Positions 11,768 through 24,712 of a stretch of DNA of 64,000 nt are shown in pieces. The stretch lies in the NCBI GenBank assembly GCA_963971285.1, contig OZ020257.1:16692602-16756601 (forward strand). The letters run 5' to 3'. The position numbers were made by a program, and so were the translations under genes. Position 1 is the first letter of the stretch. Each line of letters starts with the position of its first letter. This stretch comes from Astropecten irregularis (lineage: Eukaryota; Echinodermata; Asteroidea; Paxillosida; Astropectinidae). A model generated the notes under the pieces. That model searched no databases and had not been told where the DNA came from. It saw only the letters and a program-made list of their open reading frames with translations.

Positions 11768-12289
11768 AAATGCGAAATACAGATAGTCTGGCTGTCCAAG
11801 ATGAACTTAGGGTGTACTACTACCTATTAAGATAAATGTACCAAATCTATAGGAGCCTATTGGATGCATATGACAGCCGGATGAATGTAACCCAATTATT
11901 TTCTCCCTTTTGTTTTTGTCTACCCATTATGTAAATAACTGGGTTAAAAGCTAAACTCCTGCCTTCTTTCCCCTCTGTCAACTCTGCATGACCTCCTGTC
12001 GGAGGCAGACAAGCTGGGTTGAGTGCACTTTGTGGTTCCCAGCCACAAAATCACAAAGGGATGTATGTTCATGGCAACACACGATAGCCGGCTGAGACAA
12101 GGAAAGAATGTGGTTTGGGGGATGACTATCTTTTTTATTTCAGTCTACAAACCTGTTTATGTGTATTAATAGACAAGGATTGGATTTTTCAAGGAAAACG
12201 TCACCACTGTGGGTTTTTATGCTGACCCCACAAGCAAAAAAAACATATTGCTGGCTCGCAGACGAACTTCGCTTATGGTAGCAGAATTT

Positions 12290-12524
12290 TTTTGGTTATG
12301 GTAATTAGCTGATTTCACGGGAGAGTGTTCTTTTTGGTAACAGTAAGCAAGGGCATTCTGCAGATTGCATATGACAGCGCGTTAGCAGAAAATAATCACG
12401 GTTACCCTAGAAATTCTTCGCTAACCGAAAGTCTTGCTTACGGTTTCCATGAAATAGATTTCACGAGTAGCAGTGCCTGTAAGCACAAAAATAGGCCTGA
12501 CAGATTCCATAAAATTGGGCCCAG
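12290..12524 (+). mobile_element. MITE family C
   Basis: Matches the right part of the 8178-8615 copy: TTTCACGGGAGAG, GGTAACAGTAAGCAAGG, CAGCGCGTTAGCAG, CTTGCTTACGGTTTCCATG. It ends AAAATTGGGCCC, the inverse of the left end of the other copy. Confidence 0.75.
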
Positions 12525-12830
12525 AGCAATTTGGGACATCAAGATGGATAGAAATTGTGAACAGTGATGGGTACTTTGGGTAGATTGGGTTTGACTGGAA
12601 ATAGCCAGTGGGTATAAGGCTCTACCAGAGCAAGTGCCTCATACAGTGAGTCATACGAACATGTAGGCTCCTTGATTGTGGGCCAGCAATCCCAAGATCA
12701 TTGGTGAGTTTTTAGCAATAAGTGAAAGTGCAATCTGCTAAGTAATACTTCCCCTGTGCAAACAGTTCAAATGGTTCTCACACACTGCTTTCATTCACTG
12801 AACTGAATGTATTGAAATTAAACTTACAGT

Positions 12831-13051
12831 AATCATCAAATAACCACAAGGGAAACTGACTGAATTTTAAGTCACTGAAAAGTAAACAAAGAAAAATTGA
12901 CTGGAGTGGGATTCGAACTGCCGACCTCCTGAATACCGTACAGGCTCTCTACCAACTGAGCTATCCAGCCCTACATGTATGTTGGTGGTGTCCCTAATAC
13001 TATAGTCAATTACATGTATCTTTGTTCGTTTGGCAGTCAGAAGACATGAAA
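12831..13051 (-). mobile_element. tRNA-derived SINE, near full length
   Basis: On the minus strand: a leader with TTCTGACTGCCAAACGAAC, a tRNA-like region with A box TAGCTCAGTTGG and B box GTTCGAATCC, then the tail TCAATTTTTCTTTGT to CCTTGTGGTTATTTGATGAT. About 221 bp. It shares leader, head and tail with the copy at 59945-60160. Confidence 0.82.
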
Positions 13052-13942
13052 ATATACTTTAAGTTACCATGCACACGACCAATGGAAGTACTACATGAAC
13101 ATACACATCCAGAAAAAAAAACCCAGAAAAATACTCATTACAACCAAAGCCCACGATTCGTGGGCGTAGCCTGATGATTTGTGGGCGTTGGGCATGTTGT
13201 TTGGTTACCACAGAGATAGGGGGCATGCATGACCTAAGACACGGTTCACATGCTACATACCAGATACTGAATGCCTACCCAACACAACCACACAATCACT
13301 ACCATTGTCAAACAACTTCTATTTTTATCGCTTTTTTACATGGGACACTCAAAAAAAGAGGGGAAAAAACACAACAAAAACATGTTCCGTGGGTTTAGCT
13401 ATATGGTACGCATTTTGGAATTCTGATGATTGAAATGCATGCTCTCTTCCAAAAATACCGACATGACAAATACTTCCTTTCAAATTCTGTATGGCAACTT
13501 GTGCAATGCGTGTACTTTGCCAAGTTGGCATACAAGTTCATGTAGTACAGTGCTCCATATTAACACTGCATGTATGTGCACCAATGCAAAGTGACTGGAG
13601 GAAAACCGTCATTAATATGAGATTCATAAAGTACAAGTGTAGGCCTACACTATGGATGCATTTCACTGTCCCAATTACCTCTTGTAAATTAATGACTGAC
13701 AAATTGACATGAATCTCGTACTACCCAGGCCATCACAGATGATGTATCGAGGACATCATGTGCAGAGACAGGGAAAGCAAGTCAGCCTGATGACGGATTG
13801 TAGCTAATATTTTTAACATCAGGGTGATGGGTATCACTCATGCTGGGGTTAGGCCTATCTGTGTGGGTTGTCAAGAGTGGCGCACGTAGCCGCCAAACCC
13901 CAAATTCCTGCCATACTTATAATTAAACACTACTTGAAAGTA

Positions 13943-14206
13943 GTCAGAATGACAAAAGAACTGTATATTCATCGGCATTTAACTTTTTGAAAGGCAATGT
14001 AAATGTGGGCGTTGGAGACTAAAAAAAGGAAAAAGAACTGCGAATGATGGATTTGATTTTGAATTCTATCAAAGTCAGAATGACAAAAAAACTGTATATT
14101 CATCAGCATTTAACTTTTTGAAAAGCTACATGTAAATGTGGGCGTTGGAGAATAAAAAAAGGAAAAAGAACCATGAGTGATGGATTGGATTTTGAATTCT
14201 GTCAAT
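13943..14206 (+). repeat. Tandem duplication, 131-bp unit, two copies
   Basis: GTCAGAATGACAAAA...CTGTATATTCATC at 13943 recurs at 14074 with the same order of blocks (TTTAACTTTTTGAAA, GTGGGCGTTGGAGA, GGAAAAAGAA, TTTTGAATTCT). A few substitutions and a small insertion separate the copies. Confidence 0.9.
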
Positions 14207-15667
14207 GCAACTTTCAAGGACTTTCTCTCTATTTAAAAACACTTTTTAAAACAGTAACATTATACACACAGTATACATGTCACGTTTCAGTACACATGTG
14301 GATGCTTGTAGGCAGAATGCGTGGGAGAAATAACATATTTCCTGTTTGTAGAGCTACATGTGTACATGTACATCGTGTTCATGTTCATGTAATGTATGTG
14401 ATTGATGACAGATCAATCTTTGAAGTTTCCAAAAAGAACGCTTAAAGATTTGAGAATCATACAATCCTTTCAGAGGCGTTGTACCACAATGGTCGAGTAG
14501 ACACTCATAGCAATTGATTCAATGATTGCCATGTTACATGGTTACATATATAATGTCCTGTAACAATAAAAAACTTATCATAATTTTGGCCAATTTCTAG
14601 GTGTAGCTGCTCAATCGCCCATGAACTTGAAAGTCAGCATTTTTCGTGAGGACCAAATTAAATAGCACGAGATGAGATTCAAAATCTACAGACGACCAGC
14701 TTGACTTCTGGTGACCCAAACTGAAATATTATTGGCAACCCAATTCCAAGGCTGGTCAGAAAGTGGTCATAGCTTTCCATAAAAGGCTAAACATTGCAAC
14801 CCTTGACCTACATTGTGGCTCTGTATCAGAGCCATCAACAGCTGAAATGATATTTCAGTTTTTGGTGTGGTTCTGAAAAGAATCATTATGAAGTTCTTGG
14901 TTCTAATGAGAATCACACATCCAACCAAGAAGGACCTACTTACTATCTCAGAATCCGATCACCTTTACAATTACATTCAGTGTAGTAATACCACCATACA
15001 AAGGCAGTTGTGTATATTTGCGCACTACAGCTTTAAATCTCATTTCCATACATTTCAACTACACTGATAAGATAAGAAACAAAACAAAACAAACAAACAA
15101 AGAGGAAACTATTTAATCTGCTAGAAGGTTATATAACTGAAGGTCCATTGTACAATCTGACAACAAATATTCAGAATTCACACACAAACATGCATCCAAT
15201 GTTATGTGCATTGGCATTGACATACTTGTGATTAGCGTATTTTAAAGAATGATTTCCTACTAAACATTCCTAGTCAATGAAAGGCAACCAATAAGCCTTG
15301 ACCCGCTGAACTTTTGCCAAGACAAGAGGGAGAAACAAACCAATAATGACTGAAGACACATTGGCATATAATATGCTAGTTTTTTTCGCTTCAGGAACAA
15401 AAGTTTACGGCAGCATTTTTCAGAAGATGGCCAGAGCATACTGGCCAGAAAATCAAATTAACCTGCTCTTTTCAGAGCCACCCCATACTCACAAGAGAGA
15501 TAAATACAAGTCACATGGTGTTACAGCTCAAAACCTGTTGCAGTATGTATTTCCATTATGCATAGCCTCAAATATTAATTAGCAACAGTTTTCATTAAAA
15601 CTTTAGTTATGCAATGTAAAAATGTGTTTTCTGTCAAAGAATGGGATGCAAAAAATTGATACTAAGC

Positions 15668-15795
15668 TGTGTCCCAAAACACTGGCTGCGGCTGCAAATG
15701 ACACACACACCTATGGCAGCCACTAGCCAGTGACTGCAGCCATTTCCATAGACTTGTGTGTTATTTGCTGCCTCAGCCAGAGGTTTGGGACACAG
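15668..15795 (-). mobile_element. Foldback MITE family E, opposite orientation
   Basis: Bounded by CTGTGTCCCAAAACACTGGC and GGTTTGGGACACAG. The interior is the reverse complement of the copy at 3439-3570. Confidence 0.8.
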
Positions 15796-16598
15796 CTAGT
15801 GGGCCATAAGAACACTTCCCCGGGGCCTTCATTATTGCACATTATGGGTATGTTCCAAGTACCAGAGAACAAAAGATTTGTTGGTTCTAGTATTCTAGTT
15901 GCAGTAAATCGAACATTCATTGCTCTCATAAAAATAAAGATATAGGCCATCTACAAATGTACTGATTGGGAACTGAATAGGCCTACATATACAACAAGAT
16001 TGAGTTACATTACGTGTGGGTCAACAAAGGTACCCAGAGGTGATACACACAAGGTTATATGCGCTGGCAAAATGCATGTATTACAGTATTATATGAACAA
16101 AATTTATGGTAAATCCATCAATTATTACACAATCCCACCACAAGACCGTGAGGAGGATGGTACCAAGAAACACCCATCACTTGTGACTTGGCTTGTGTCT
16201 GACCTTGCATGTACCCAGACATCCCTGCAGGGACCATGGACCACGTGTCAGGTGCCTGGGTCAGCTATAAAGAGGGACTTCCTCCAGTTTGGGAGGGACA
16301 CCAGGTCAGGGGTCATAACTTTTTTCAGAGGGGATGTTATGAAAAGATCCAGCTGGGTGATTTTTTTTTATTTCTTGGAAGATTATGGGTTAGGGTTGTT
16401 CCGCATATTGTCAGACATGATTACAATTGTTTTCAAGCCTTCCCCATCTGGACCATGTCTTGTCTCATTCCTCCTTCTTCAATTTTTTCTCAGAAATCTC
16501 TCCCAAATTAGGCCAAAATCTTGCCAACTTGTGCAATCTACACAACATTTTACTTGCTGGAAATTTCAGAGTGTAAACTGTAATAAGAAGATCTGCTC

Positions 16599-16716
16599 AA
16601 TACAAGTAATAAACTGCTGCAAACTGCTCATCAGCCAAAATGAAATATATCAAATGCTTAGAGTTAGGAGGGCTTGACACGTTTCGATCCTAGCAGGATC
16701 TTTCTCAAAGGCTAAA
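16599..16716 (+). repeat. Family I repeat
   Basis: TAATAAACTGCTGCAAACTG, AAATGCTTAGAGTTAGGAGG and GTTTCGATCCTAGCAGGATC, ending TTCTCAAAGGCTAAA. It supplies the 3' end of a 225-codon open frame that I do not regard as a gene. Confidence 0.7.
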
Positions 16717-17386
16717 AAGATCTGCTCTGAAAATTGAAGAAATAACATGTTCCTCTTTCTTTTCTTTTGACGAATGTCACTTTTACTAGGTTTTTCAGGA
16801 CCCAGGGCGAGTTGGCACGCTTTTAAGGTGACAAACAACAGTGACAGACTGTATAAGGGAGGGTTAGCGGCAGAGATGTCAGTACTGTTTGCATGATAAC
16901 AATTTCCCTACAATATGACAAGCCTTTGGGCAGATACATGAAGCGGCCAGCCCATAGTAGATAGATAGAGTACTGCTCACAGCAAATACCGAGTCTCGAT
17001 CTAATATGGTCTGATCCTATTATCAGTTCCCTACTGATGATGGCAACATGATCATCTTCGAGGGACTCTGAATTCTGTTGACTCCATGATGTGAGCATTT
17101 GTACAAAGGATCAAGTGCAAGGAGGATTGCAAGTTCTTAATGATGCAAGAGCACAACACCTGTGCAGCTTTTGGTTCTGAAGTGTCGTCACTTACACGTA
17201 CAAGGATGGACGGACGTGACTGGAGTAGGCTTGCTATACACACTCTTGGCCAATTGCAACAAAAATTGGAATATGATGACATTGCAAACTGGTGGCCTAC
17301 AAATTGTGCATATAATTATGTTTGACCATTGCAGAATCCCGGGGGTCAAGTTCAAATTTTTCTTTGTTAACCTTTGGATTTAAAAT

Positions 17387-17428
17387 TACTCCAGTCAGTT
17401 TCCCCTTGTGGTTATTTGATGATTGTAC
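17387..17428 (+). mobile_element. SINE tail fragment
   Basis: CCAGTCAGTTTCCCC followed by TTGTGGTTATTTGATGATT is the 3' tail of the SINE family without its head. Confidence 0.6.
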
Positions 17429-17884
17429 AATTCTTGGTCAACTTAAATGAGGGTGAGCTTGGTAACCGTACAATTTGTTCAAGTGTAGTAGAAGGTCAGC
17501 TACATTCTTCAATTGATTCAAAGTATGGCATCAACCGATGTTAGAATAACTCTAGCTATCAAAGCAAGTAAACTACATGTAAAGGGCTCAAAATATCTAC
17601 TTGACCTTGGACCATGTCTTGTGATTTTAGTGTCGGTCTAGTAAAGTGTGTACTGCACTAGTCCGGCTGGCCAGTGATATTGTTTTCCTTGCACAATTAA
17701 AATGTAAAATGGCGCCTCAATTAAAAAATTTTGACACAATATTGCATGTAATTATAGTTTTCCAATATAGGGCCCTACATGAATGCCACAAGTCTAGTGG
17801 AAAAAGGTTTCAGGTCTGGTAAAATGCTTAAATTACTAGACCTGCTGTCCAGTGGTTTTTTTTTCACCAAATTTGAGCCCTGAT

Positions 17885-17966
17885 CGAAACTGCAAGTGAG
17901 CTACATGTATGCCTACGTAAGTGTACATCATTACGTAGGCATACATGTAGCTCACTTGCAGTTTCG
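17885..17966. repeat. Perfect 36-bp inverted repeat with 10-base loop
   Basis: The arms 17885-17920 and 17931-17966 are exact reverse complements (left arm starts CGAAACTGCAAGTGAG and ends GCCTACGTAA) around GTGTACATCA. The transcript would form a mismatch-free hairpin. Confidence 0.95.
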
Positions 17967-18374
17967 GGCATCTCTCTGCTAGTGCTATACACGTAGGCCT
18001 ATGTCCATGAACTTCAAACAGCTAGAAAGCCTAGTTGCTTGAACAAGTCCATGTATTTTCATGTGTGTGTTTTCCTGGTGTCCTGTCTGTCATTCAATTC
18101 AACGACCCCTCCAGCTCAAACTTAAAGGGAGGTTATTTTTGACACAGTTGAGGCTGAGGACTAATGATACGTCCGTTGCATGTGTCACGGTCATTCATCA
18201 AGCTTGTCCCCAGTGAATCAAACAAGATTTTGCAGAACAGCATACACTGTACATAATATGCACACTGGCAATGAACATATAATGCCAAGATTAAATCAGT
18301 TTAATCAGCTGAATCTAGTCAGGCATGCAACTTCGATTTAACAAAAAAACGAGGAAATTTCAATCTTTACAAGA

Positions 18375-18473
18375 ATTTGTACAGTGTTTTTCACTTTTCA
18401 ATGGCATAAGAGTGAAGTGAAAAAGAGGAAATCAGCTGATCCGAGGAAAAGTTGCATGCCTATCGGTTAACCT
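18375..18473 (+). repeat. Two-copy interspersed repeat, copy 1
   Basis: TTTGTACAGTGTTTTTCACT, then GGAAATCAGCTGATCCGAGG, matches 31465-31567 at moderate identity. Confidence 0.55.
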
Positions 18474-19070
18474 ATACCCGGATAAAAACTCCCAGCACTA
18501 GCTGAATCTACTTATAATACAAATGAAAAAAAAACTCAACATTTTTCTGAAATCGGAAGTTGGGCAATTGGAATAGTTTCCGTCAAGGCGACTCTGCATG
18601 AAATGAATCAACTACGCCAAGTACCCACACTTTGACTATCGGGATAGCTTTAAAACCCGGCTGACGGTGATAACATGCAACGGACGGACGGGGACGTGTG
18701 CCATGGAGACAAGCAAGGAATGATACCCCTGCACAGCTCCTACACCCTTTCAACTTCAATCATACATTCACTTGGTAACATTGATTCCTCCCGACCCCCC
18801 AGCCCCGTGGCAGGCCGGCAGGTGTATGTTTCAAAGCCTGAAATATCAATCTTGGCATACAAGTCCCAGACTCCCTCGGTACCGAATTAGTCGTCATATC
18901 CGATATCTCTACTAGGCCAAACATCCTTGAATCTAGAAAAAATAAAATTAACACAACAACAACAAAAACAAGGGAGGAGGCGTTCTCCAATTGACAAAAA
19001 AAAGGGGAAGGCTCGTAAACAGCCAGACCAAAAACAAGGACATAATTGGTCAATATCAACGATTGCCTGG

Positions 19071-19312
19071 GGCCAATTTCACAGCCCTGCTAAGCACAAA
19101 AATGTGCGAACGATCAAATTTATGTCTTAATAAAAACAGGATTAACAACCAAATTTCAAGTGTTGTGTATCGCTTGTGATTCTTCTTTAGCTGTTGTTTC
19201 CTGACCACGAATATCAAATAGAATATTTTAATCTGGTTTGGTTTTATTGAGCAAGACGTTTTTATGCTAAGCAATTTTTTTGGTGCTTAACAGCTCCAAG
19301 ATGAAATTGGCC
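19071..19312 (-). mobile_element. Foldback MITE family D
   Basis: Family D is about 240 bp with termini GGCCAATTTCAYAGAGCTGC and subterminal TTAGCACAAAAAT blocks in inverted orientation. This copy is inverted relative to the other two and more diverged. Confidence 0.78.
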
Positions 19313-20346
19313 CTTGGCCACACAAGATGACATTATTGAGTCAATGTTATGAAGGCCACATTCTTCAAGAACCTTATAGTCAACTCTATGGAATTACTGT
19401 AATAATAAGCATAGGCCTATGGATTTAAAGACAAGAGAGAAATAAAAATCCCAGACTGGTATGCAAGGCAGGCTCTTTGATTCCATGTGTCATAACAAAC
19501 ACCATGAGATGAGCAAGAGGTCAAAGGTCAACTGACATATTGGATTAAGAGCCTTATCATCGGGGAAATATTCCTTTTTTGTAGAGCCTGCAGGCAAATA
19601 TGTATACAAGTCCTGCATGGACTACATGGTACATAGACTTGTACTGTATTGCATTTTTAATGCACCTCTGTGCATGACATGCATATGAATGTACACGTGG
19701 AGCATTCATTTATCAGTATTTCTTCTTTCTTTAAATTTAATTGATTTTAATGAGTCCTGAATCAAACCAAGAGCATTCAACCTCCGCGAGTAATTTTGAC
19801 TTCAATTAAATGCATGCACACATATGGCCTACATGGTTTATATGTTAGGTAGAGAAATTCAGATAGCAGGGAGGACCAACATAGATTTATAAAACATTTT
19901 TAAAGCATTTTCTGAATTATCACAATGATGATTAAAACAAACAAACAATTAAATTAGCAAACAAATAAACAAATTAAAACACCCAAACAAACAATCCAAG
20001 TATCCAACAGCAAAAACAAACAAACAGACAAAACAATTCCCTCAATTAATTTGTGAACTGTCGCGTCTATCTGCTGACTGCTCAACTCACCCAGATTCAA
20101 GTTTCAAATCAACCTTGGGAACTCTAGGAAACAGGCAATAAATCGTTCACGTGTAAATCGACCTTTTCCTGAAAAGCGGAAGAGACTAGACACATGAACA
20201 GGAAACTTTTAATGTAAGTTTATCGTCTTTTACTGGCCCAAGGTCCACAATGCGCCCGGGTTTCATTAATTACTTTGCTTCATCAGGGCGAGATCTAGAT
20301 AGACCATAGACCAATGCCAATGGATGCATACAAACAGTACAAGTAC

Positions 20347-20692
20347 TTAAAGGTATAGTACATGATTGGTAACATACCCAAACAGAAATGTTTACAGATT
20401 TACGTGTAACTTTCAGGATATGAAGATGGTGCTGGTATCAACATACCGTTAAAATATTTCCACCTGAAATGCTGTATTTATCCAGAAATTAGTCAAACAA
20501 AGACTGAAAACAGTTTTGATCTCGGGGTAAGATCAAAACCATTCTTTATGTTTTATTGGAAAACATTGAGTTGGGTTTTCGGTATTTTCTCGTGACTCAG
20601 ATGTCCGATTGAGCTCAAATTTTCACATGTTTGATCAGACAAAGTGTGAGTGCTGTTCTGTGACCTTTATCAATCATGTATCATACCTTTAA
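20347..20692 (-). mobile_element. MITE family A, divergent subfamily
   Basis: About 346 bp. Termini are TTAAAGGTATAGTACATGAT and ATCATGTATCATACCTTTAA. The middle shares the CCGTTAAAATATTTCCACCTG segment type with family A but reads GATCTCGGGGTAAGATC at the centre. It belongs with the fragment at 24278-24522. Confidence 0.75.
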
Positions 20693-20694
20693 GG

Positions 20695-20926
20695 CCTTTT
20701 CACACTATCTCCTTTACGATCAGTGTTTAAACCAACCCGGATCCGCCCAAATTCATTCCAGCAAGTTTGTAAACCGAATCGCAATGTTGACACTACGTTT
20801 TTGGTGAACCTGCTCATATTACACGGATCACGGCGACAAATTTATTTATCAACTGACAGTCACTGGCTCCAAGTTGAAGACTCTGTAACAAACTGCCGCA
20901 CATTTCATGGAGCGCCTTCCTGTTCG
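20695..20926 (+). mobile_element. Family F element (TTTTCACAC termini), truncated
   Basis: Starts CCTTTTCACACTATC and shares AACCGAATCGCAATGTTGAC, ACTACGTTTTTGGTGAACC and GATCACGGCGA with the copy at 35909-36174. It is cut off by the family A copy that starts at 20927. Confidence 0.65.
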
Positions 20927-21089
20927 TTAAAGGTAGTATCATACTTTGGTAGCATTGTGAAATAATGTGGCCGTTTTTCACTGTTTTTTTAAAAGGTGGA
21001 CACTGTATGGGACTGAAATTTTCATAGATGACTGTTACTGCATCTTCCTTGATATTTTTGCCCATGACCAAAGTATGAATTATCTTTAA
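20927..21089 (-). mobile_element. MITE family A, internally deleted copy nested in family F element
   Basis: Only 163 bp. Both family A termini are present (TTAAAGGTAGTATCATAC and ACCAAAGTATGAATTATCTT) but half of the interior is missing. It follows directly on the truncated family F copy at 20695-20926, so it may have inserted into it. Confidence 0.75.
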
Positions 21090-22683
21090 GTTAAGTTCTT
21101 AAGTAAATGTTCCGGGTGATGTGGTTGGCTCAGCTAGGGTAACACAGACCCAGACAGGTGTACACTTCATACTTCATGACCTGGGGGCTCGGTAAATGAG
21201 TCTATTTTGGAAATTAATGTGCAACGACCTTGACATTAAGTCTAGGAGCATTAGAGAATGATTCAAATGCGCTGTGCAGTGTGCACACATACAGCAACGT
21301 CCTGTAGAATGTATCAAAAGGTTTGCGTTACATGTGGTATAATTGCTGCAAATTGGTCCTAAACTTATTGTGCATGTGTTCGTGCAACAAGAGGCAGGCT
21401 GAGGTGTACAGTAGGTAAAACCAATTCTAAAAAGAAAATGTGAACCAGACTATTTTGAATCCAAGCCTCGGTTTTACAGCACTGCTTCGAATGCAGGATG
21501 ATGCACCGTGAATAAAGCAGATAGGCTTTTCTTTTTACCTTGGCGGGTTAGAAACAGTGTAGATTCACCTGAACAAAAGCAACCTTTGGCAGGGGGATAA
21601 TGCTTAAGAACTAGGGAAATTAGGGTAACATTTTGTTAAAATAGCTTTTGTCGCAACTTCCATGTTGCGAGCCACATGTTCCTGGAGGTTTTTTTTTTCA
21701 AAATTGATGACAAGGTCAGCCTGTACCTCTCCAAATGGTCCTCCACTCCCTCTTGCCATCCCTCCAAAGTACTCAGAATGAGTCATCAAATATCAAGAAG
21801 AAAGGAATGCATCTGGAGAAGTAATAGAACCTTCAGGTGTGAGCCAGCTCCCTCTCCCCCTCCTTTCTGTCAACATGTCTGACTTCCAATATTTGAGGAC
21901 AACAGTAGCCTGGACAACAGGAGGAGTGTGTTTCGGGGTCACAGGAAAACCCTGCATGGAGCACTATGCATGCACTCAAGGGTTTCATTTGTAGCATGTC
22001 AAACAAAAAGGTCTAATAGCAGTCCCTTTTGCAGGACAAGTGCAGTTCCAAAATGGGCTATCTGTTGAAGACATAACCTTCCCACGCACAACCAGTCCAG
22101 TTCCCCTAAGGTTTAACAGATTGTTTCTAAACCTCACAAGCCCCCAGTCCTCCTCCCCTCCCCCTCAATAACTATTTTCCTGAAACTGTTTGGATAGACA
22201 GGAAGTTCTGTTATCTGCGGACCTTTAGGGGTTGAACTATTCTTGGCTCTTGTGTATCTGAACAAAAACCTTCTAGGTTTACGGTTGAAATTCGCAATTC
22301 TTGGCCTTAAGGTAAAATTGCGGCTGACTTTCAATTACTAACTGCCCAAGATCAGAAGTGGATTGTGCATCGTTCTGTCTTTGCTTCTGACTATAGGCCT
22401 AATATTAATAGCCTTCTGACATGAAGACCTTCACAAGTACTATGTAGGTCACTTTATGAACTTACCGGTAAGTAGCATCTGCAGTTCTGCACATGTGTAT
22501 CCCCTTGTCAACAAAAACAAATCCGTTCAGATTTAAGGACATTTAGTGCTCAATCCACGTAAGGGAGGGGAGCGGTGCATTTTAAGAACAGTTCATTTTG
22601 AAATGACTGAACCAATAGTCCACTACAACGTTATACTGAAAACAATGGCCTTGGCCTTAATTGAAGGCTTAATTGTGTGCTGG

Positions 22684-22911
22684 GTCCTTTTCAAAACCCC
22701 GGCTCCAGTTCAGGCTCTGGCTCAGGCTCATTTTGTGAATCCATTCTAAAAAAAAAAACCCGGGCATCAGAATAGAAGCTTTTGGCTGTAAGTCGGACGT
22801 AGATTATCTGGTTTGAACAAGAAAACAAGAGTTTCAGCTTCAATAAAAAAAACACAACATATGACGGAGCCAGAGCTGGAGCTGGAGCTGAGTTTTTGGA
22901 AAAGGGGCCCC
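22684..22911. mobile_element. Imperfect foldback element N
   Basis: Left CCTTTTCAAAACCCCGGCTC with CAGGCTCTGGCTC pairs with right GAGCCAGAGCTGGAGC and TTTTTGGAAAAGGGG at roughly 80% identity. The core is unremarkable. Confidence 0.55.
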
Positions 22912-23556
22912 GCCTGGTGTCCCCTTTATTGTTTTACTTTGAGAAGATTTGTAGAATGAGAAGTCTTTCCCAGTTTCTTTTTAAAATGGTTGAAAGTTGC
23001 TCCCTGACAATGTGTGTTTGTGGTGTGTGCCATTGAATGGGCAGGATACAGCCAACCATTACTCCTACATGCATCATTGCAATTACTTTACTTTCATTTT
23101 CTATCCTATAAAAAAAAAAATTTGCACTGTACAGAAAGAAATGTAATATTGCCGAGTACGAGAAATAAAATTACAATTTTTTTTTTTAAAAGCACATAAT
23201 TGGCAAACTTTACTACATCCAATTCAAACAGAATAAACAGTACACATGCTATCATTTGACAGACATGTCATAAGCTGCAACAGTATAAAGATGTAAATTG
23301 TGGTGAAAATGACAAACAAAAGTCAATTTTAAGAGTTAACAAAACATAACAAAGAGTCTCTTTGATAACGTCCTTAGAACGAAAGTGTTCATCATGCTTA
23401 TAGTGACATTCAGAGAAATACTGTACAGAGCCAGGAGCCACCTGTTTTTCACTCACGCAAACAGCTGGGAGGAAAAATGAAAGATAAAGTATTACATCGT
23501 TTGCAACTTGGAAACTGAAAATTCAAATGTCATGACCTTCAGTTCCTACAACCTGG

Positions 23557-23803
23557 GTCCAATTTTTATTTATAGAGCTGCTTAGCACACAAAAAAAATT
23601 ATCTTAGCACAAAAATAGCTTGCCCAATAAAACAAACCACCATTGAAAACTCCATTTGATATTCATGGTCAGCGAACAACAGCCAAATAACAATTGAAAG
23701 TGATACACAACACACAGACATTTTGTTGTTAATGCTATTTTTACTAAAGACAAAAATGTCATGCTTAGCGAATTTTTGTGCTAAGCAGCTCTATGAAATT
23801 GGC
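23557..23803 (+). mobile_element. Foldback MITE family D
   Basis: Ends TAGAGCTGCTTAGCACA and TGTGCTAAGCAGCTCTATG. The interior keeps GGTCAGCGAACAACAGCC and AGTGATACACAACACA. Confidence 0.82.
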
Positions 23804-24277
23804 TCCTGGCTATGAACTGATGCACATGCATGTAAGCAAACTCATTACCGTGGGGATTTTGCCAGCAAAATGGCCCCAAAATAGCCTCTGTTAATTCAAT
23901 ATCTACACCACACATGTACAGTACCTCAACCATATACATGTGTAGCTCCATGCTCAACGGTTATGAAAAATTTGATGATATTTTGAAGTCGGATTTTGAA
24001 ATCATTTGCTCCAATTATAGTTGTTTACATGAATCATGTGATGTGACATTGTTGACCAAATGTATTTTCTGTCATTGTTTAGTCAGAGGGGAGTGGCGAT
24101 ATTTTAGACGGCCTGTTAAATCTGCGATTTAATCCTTTGGAAACTTTTCTTCCTCGTGATAATCCAGATTTAATTACTGTACCTCATTCTCAACGTGGCT
24201 AAAATTTAGAGACTTCTAATGACTAATGTGCATAGTACTTAAATAACTGTACATAATGTTCAACGTGTTCACGTGGT

Positions 24278-24522
24278 GAAGGTCACAGAACAGCACTCAC
24301 AATTTGTCTAATCTTGTAATCCACCATGTGCATGAAATAATAAAGCTGTGAAAATTTGAGCTAAGCCGCAAGCCAGACATCTGAGTCACGAGAAAATAGC
24401 GAAAACCCGACTCAATTTTTCTTATATTTAACAAAAAAGAATGGTTTTGATCTTACCCCGCGATCAAAACTGTTTTCGGTCTTTGTTTTACTAATTTCTG
24501 GATAAATACACCATTTCAGGAA
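24278..24522 (+). mobile_element. MITE family A, divergent subfamily, partial
   Basis: Matches the reverse complement of the 20347-20692 copy from GGTCACAGAACAGCACTCAC through GATCTTACCCCG to ACACCATTTCAGG. It lacks recognisable ends. Confidence 0.65.
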
Positions 24523-24712
24523 AATAAGGGGAAAAAAAACAAATAACTCCATCCTTTCATTTTATTTCCGTTTTGTCTTTCTTTATTGTCTCAGGTCTTA
24601 AGAGGGATGTAAACAATAAACGAACACAAACCACACAAAACTGGGATGGACATTACATTTGACTCACGTTTTTACTCAACCTTATTAATTCAATGGGATC
24701 TTGTGGCTTCAA

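Noticed and set aside
16000-16677. 225-codon open frame on the plus strand in the CHSY1 intron
   Set aside because: No domain or family resemblance, no compositional signature of coding sequence, and its 3' end runs into a family I repeat. Treated as chance.
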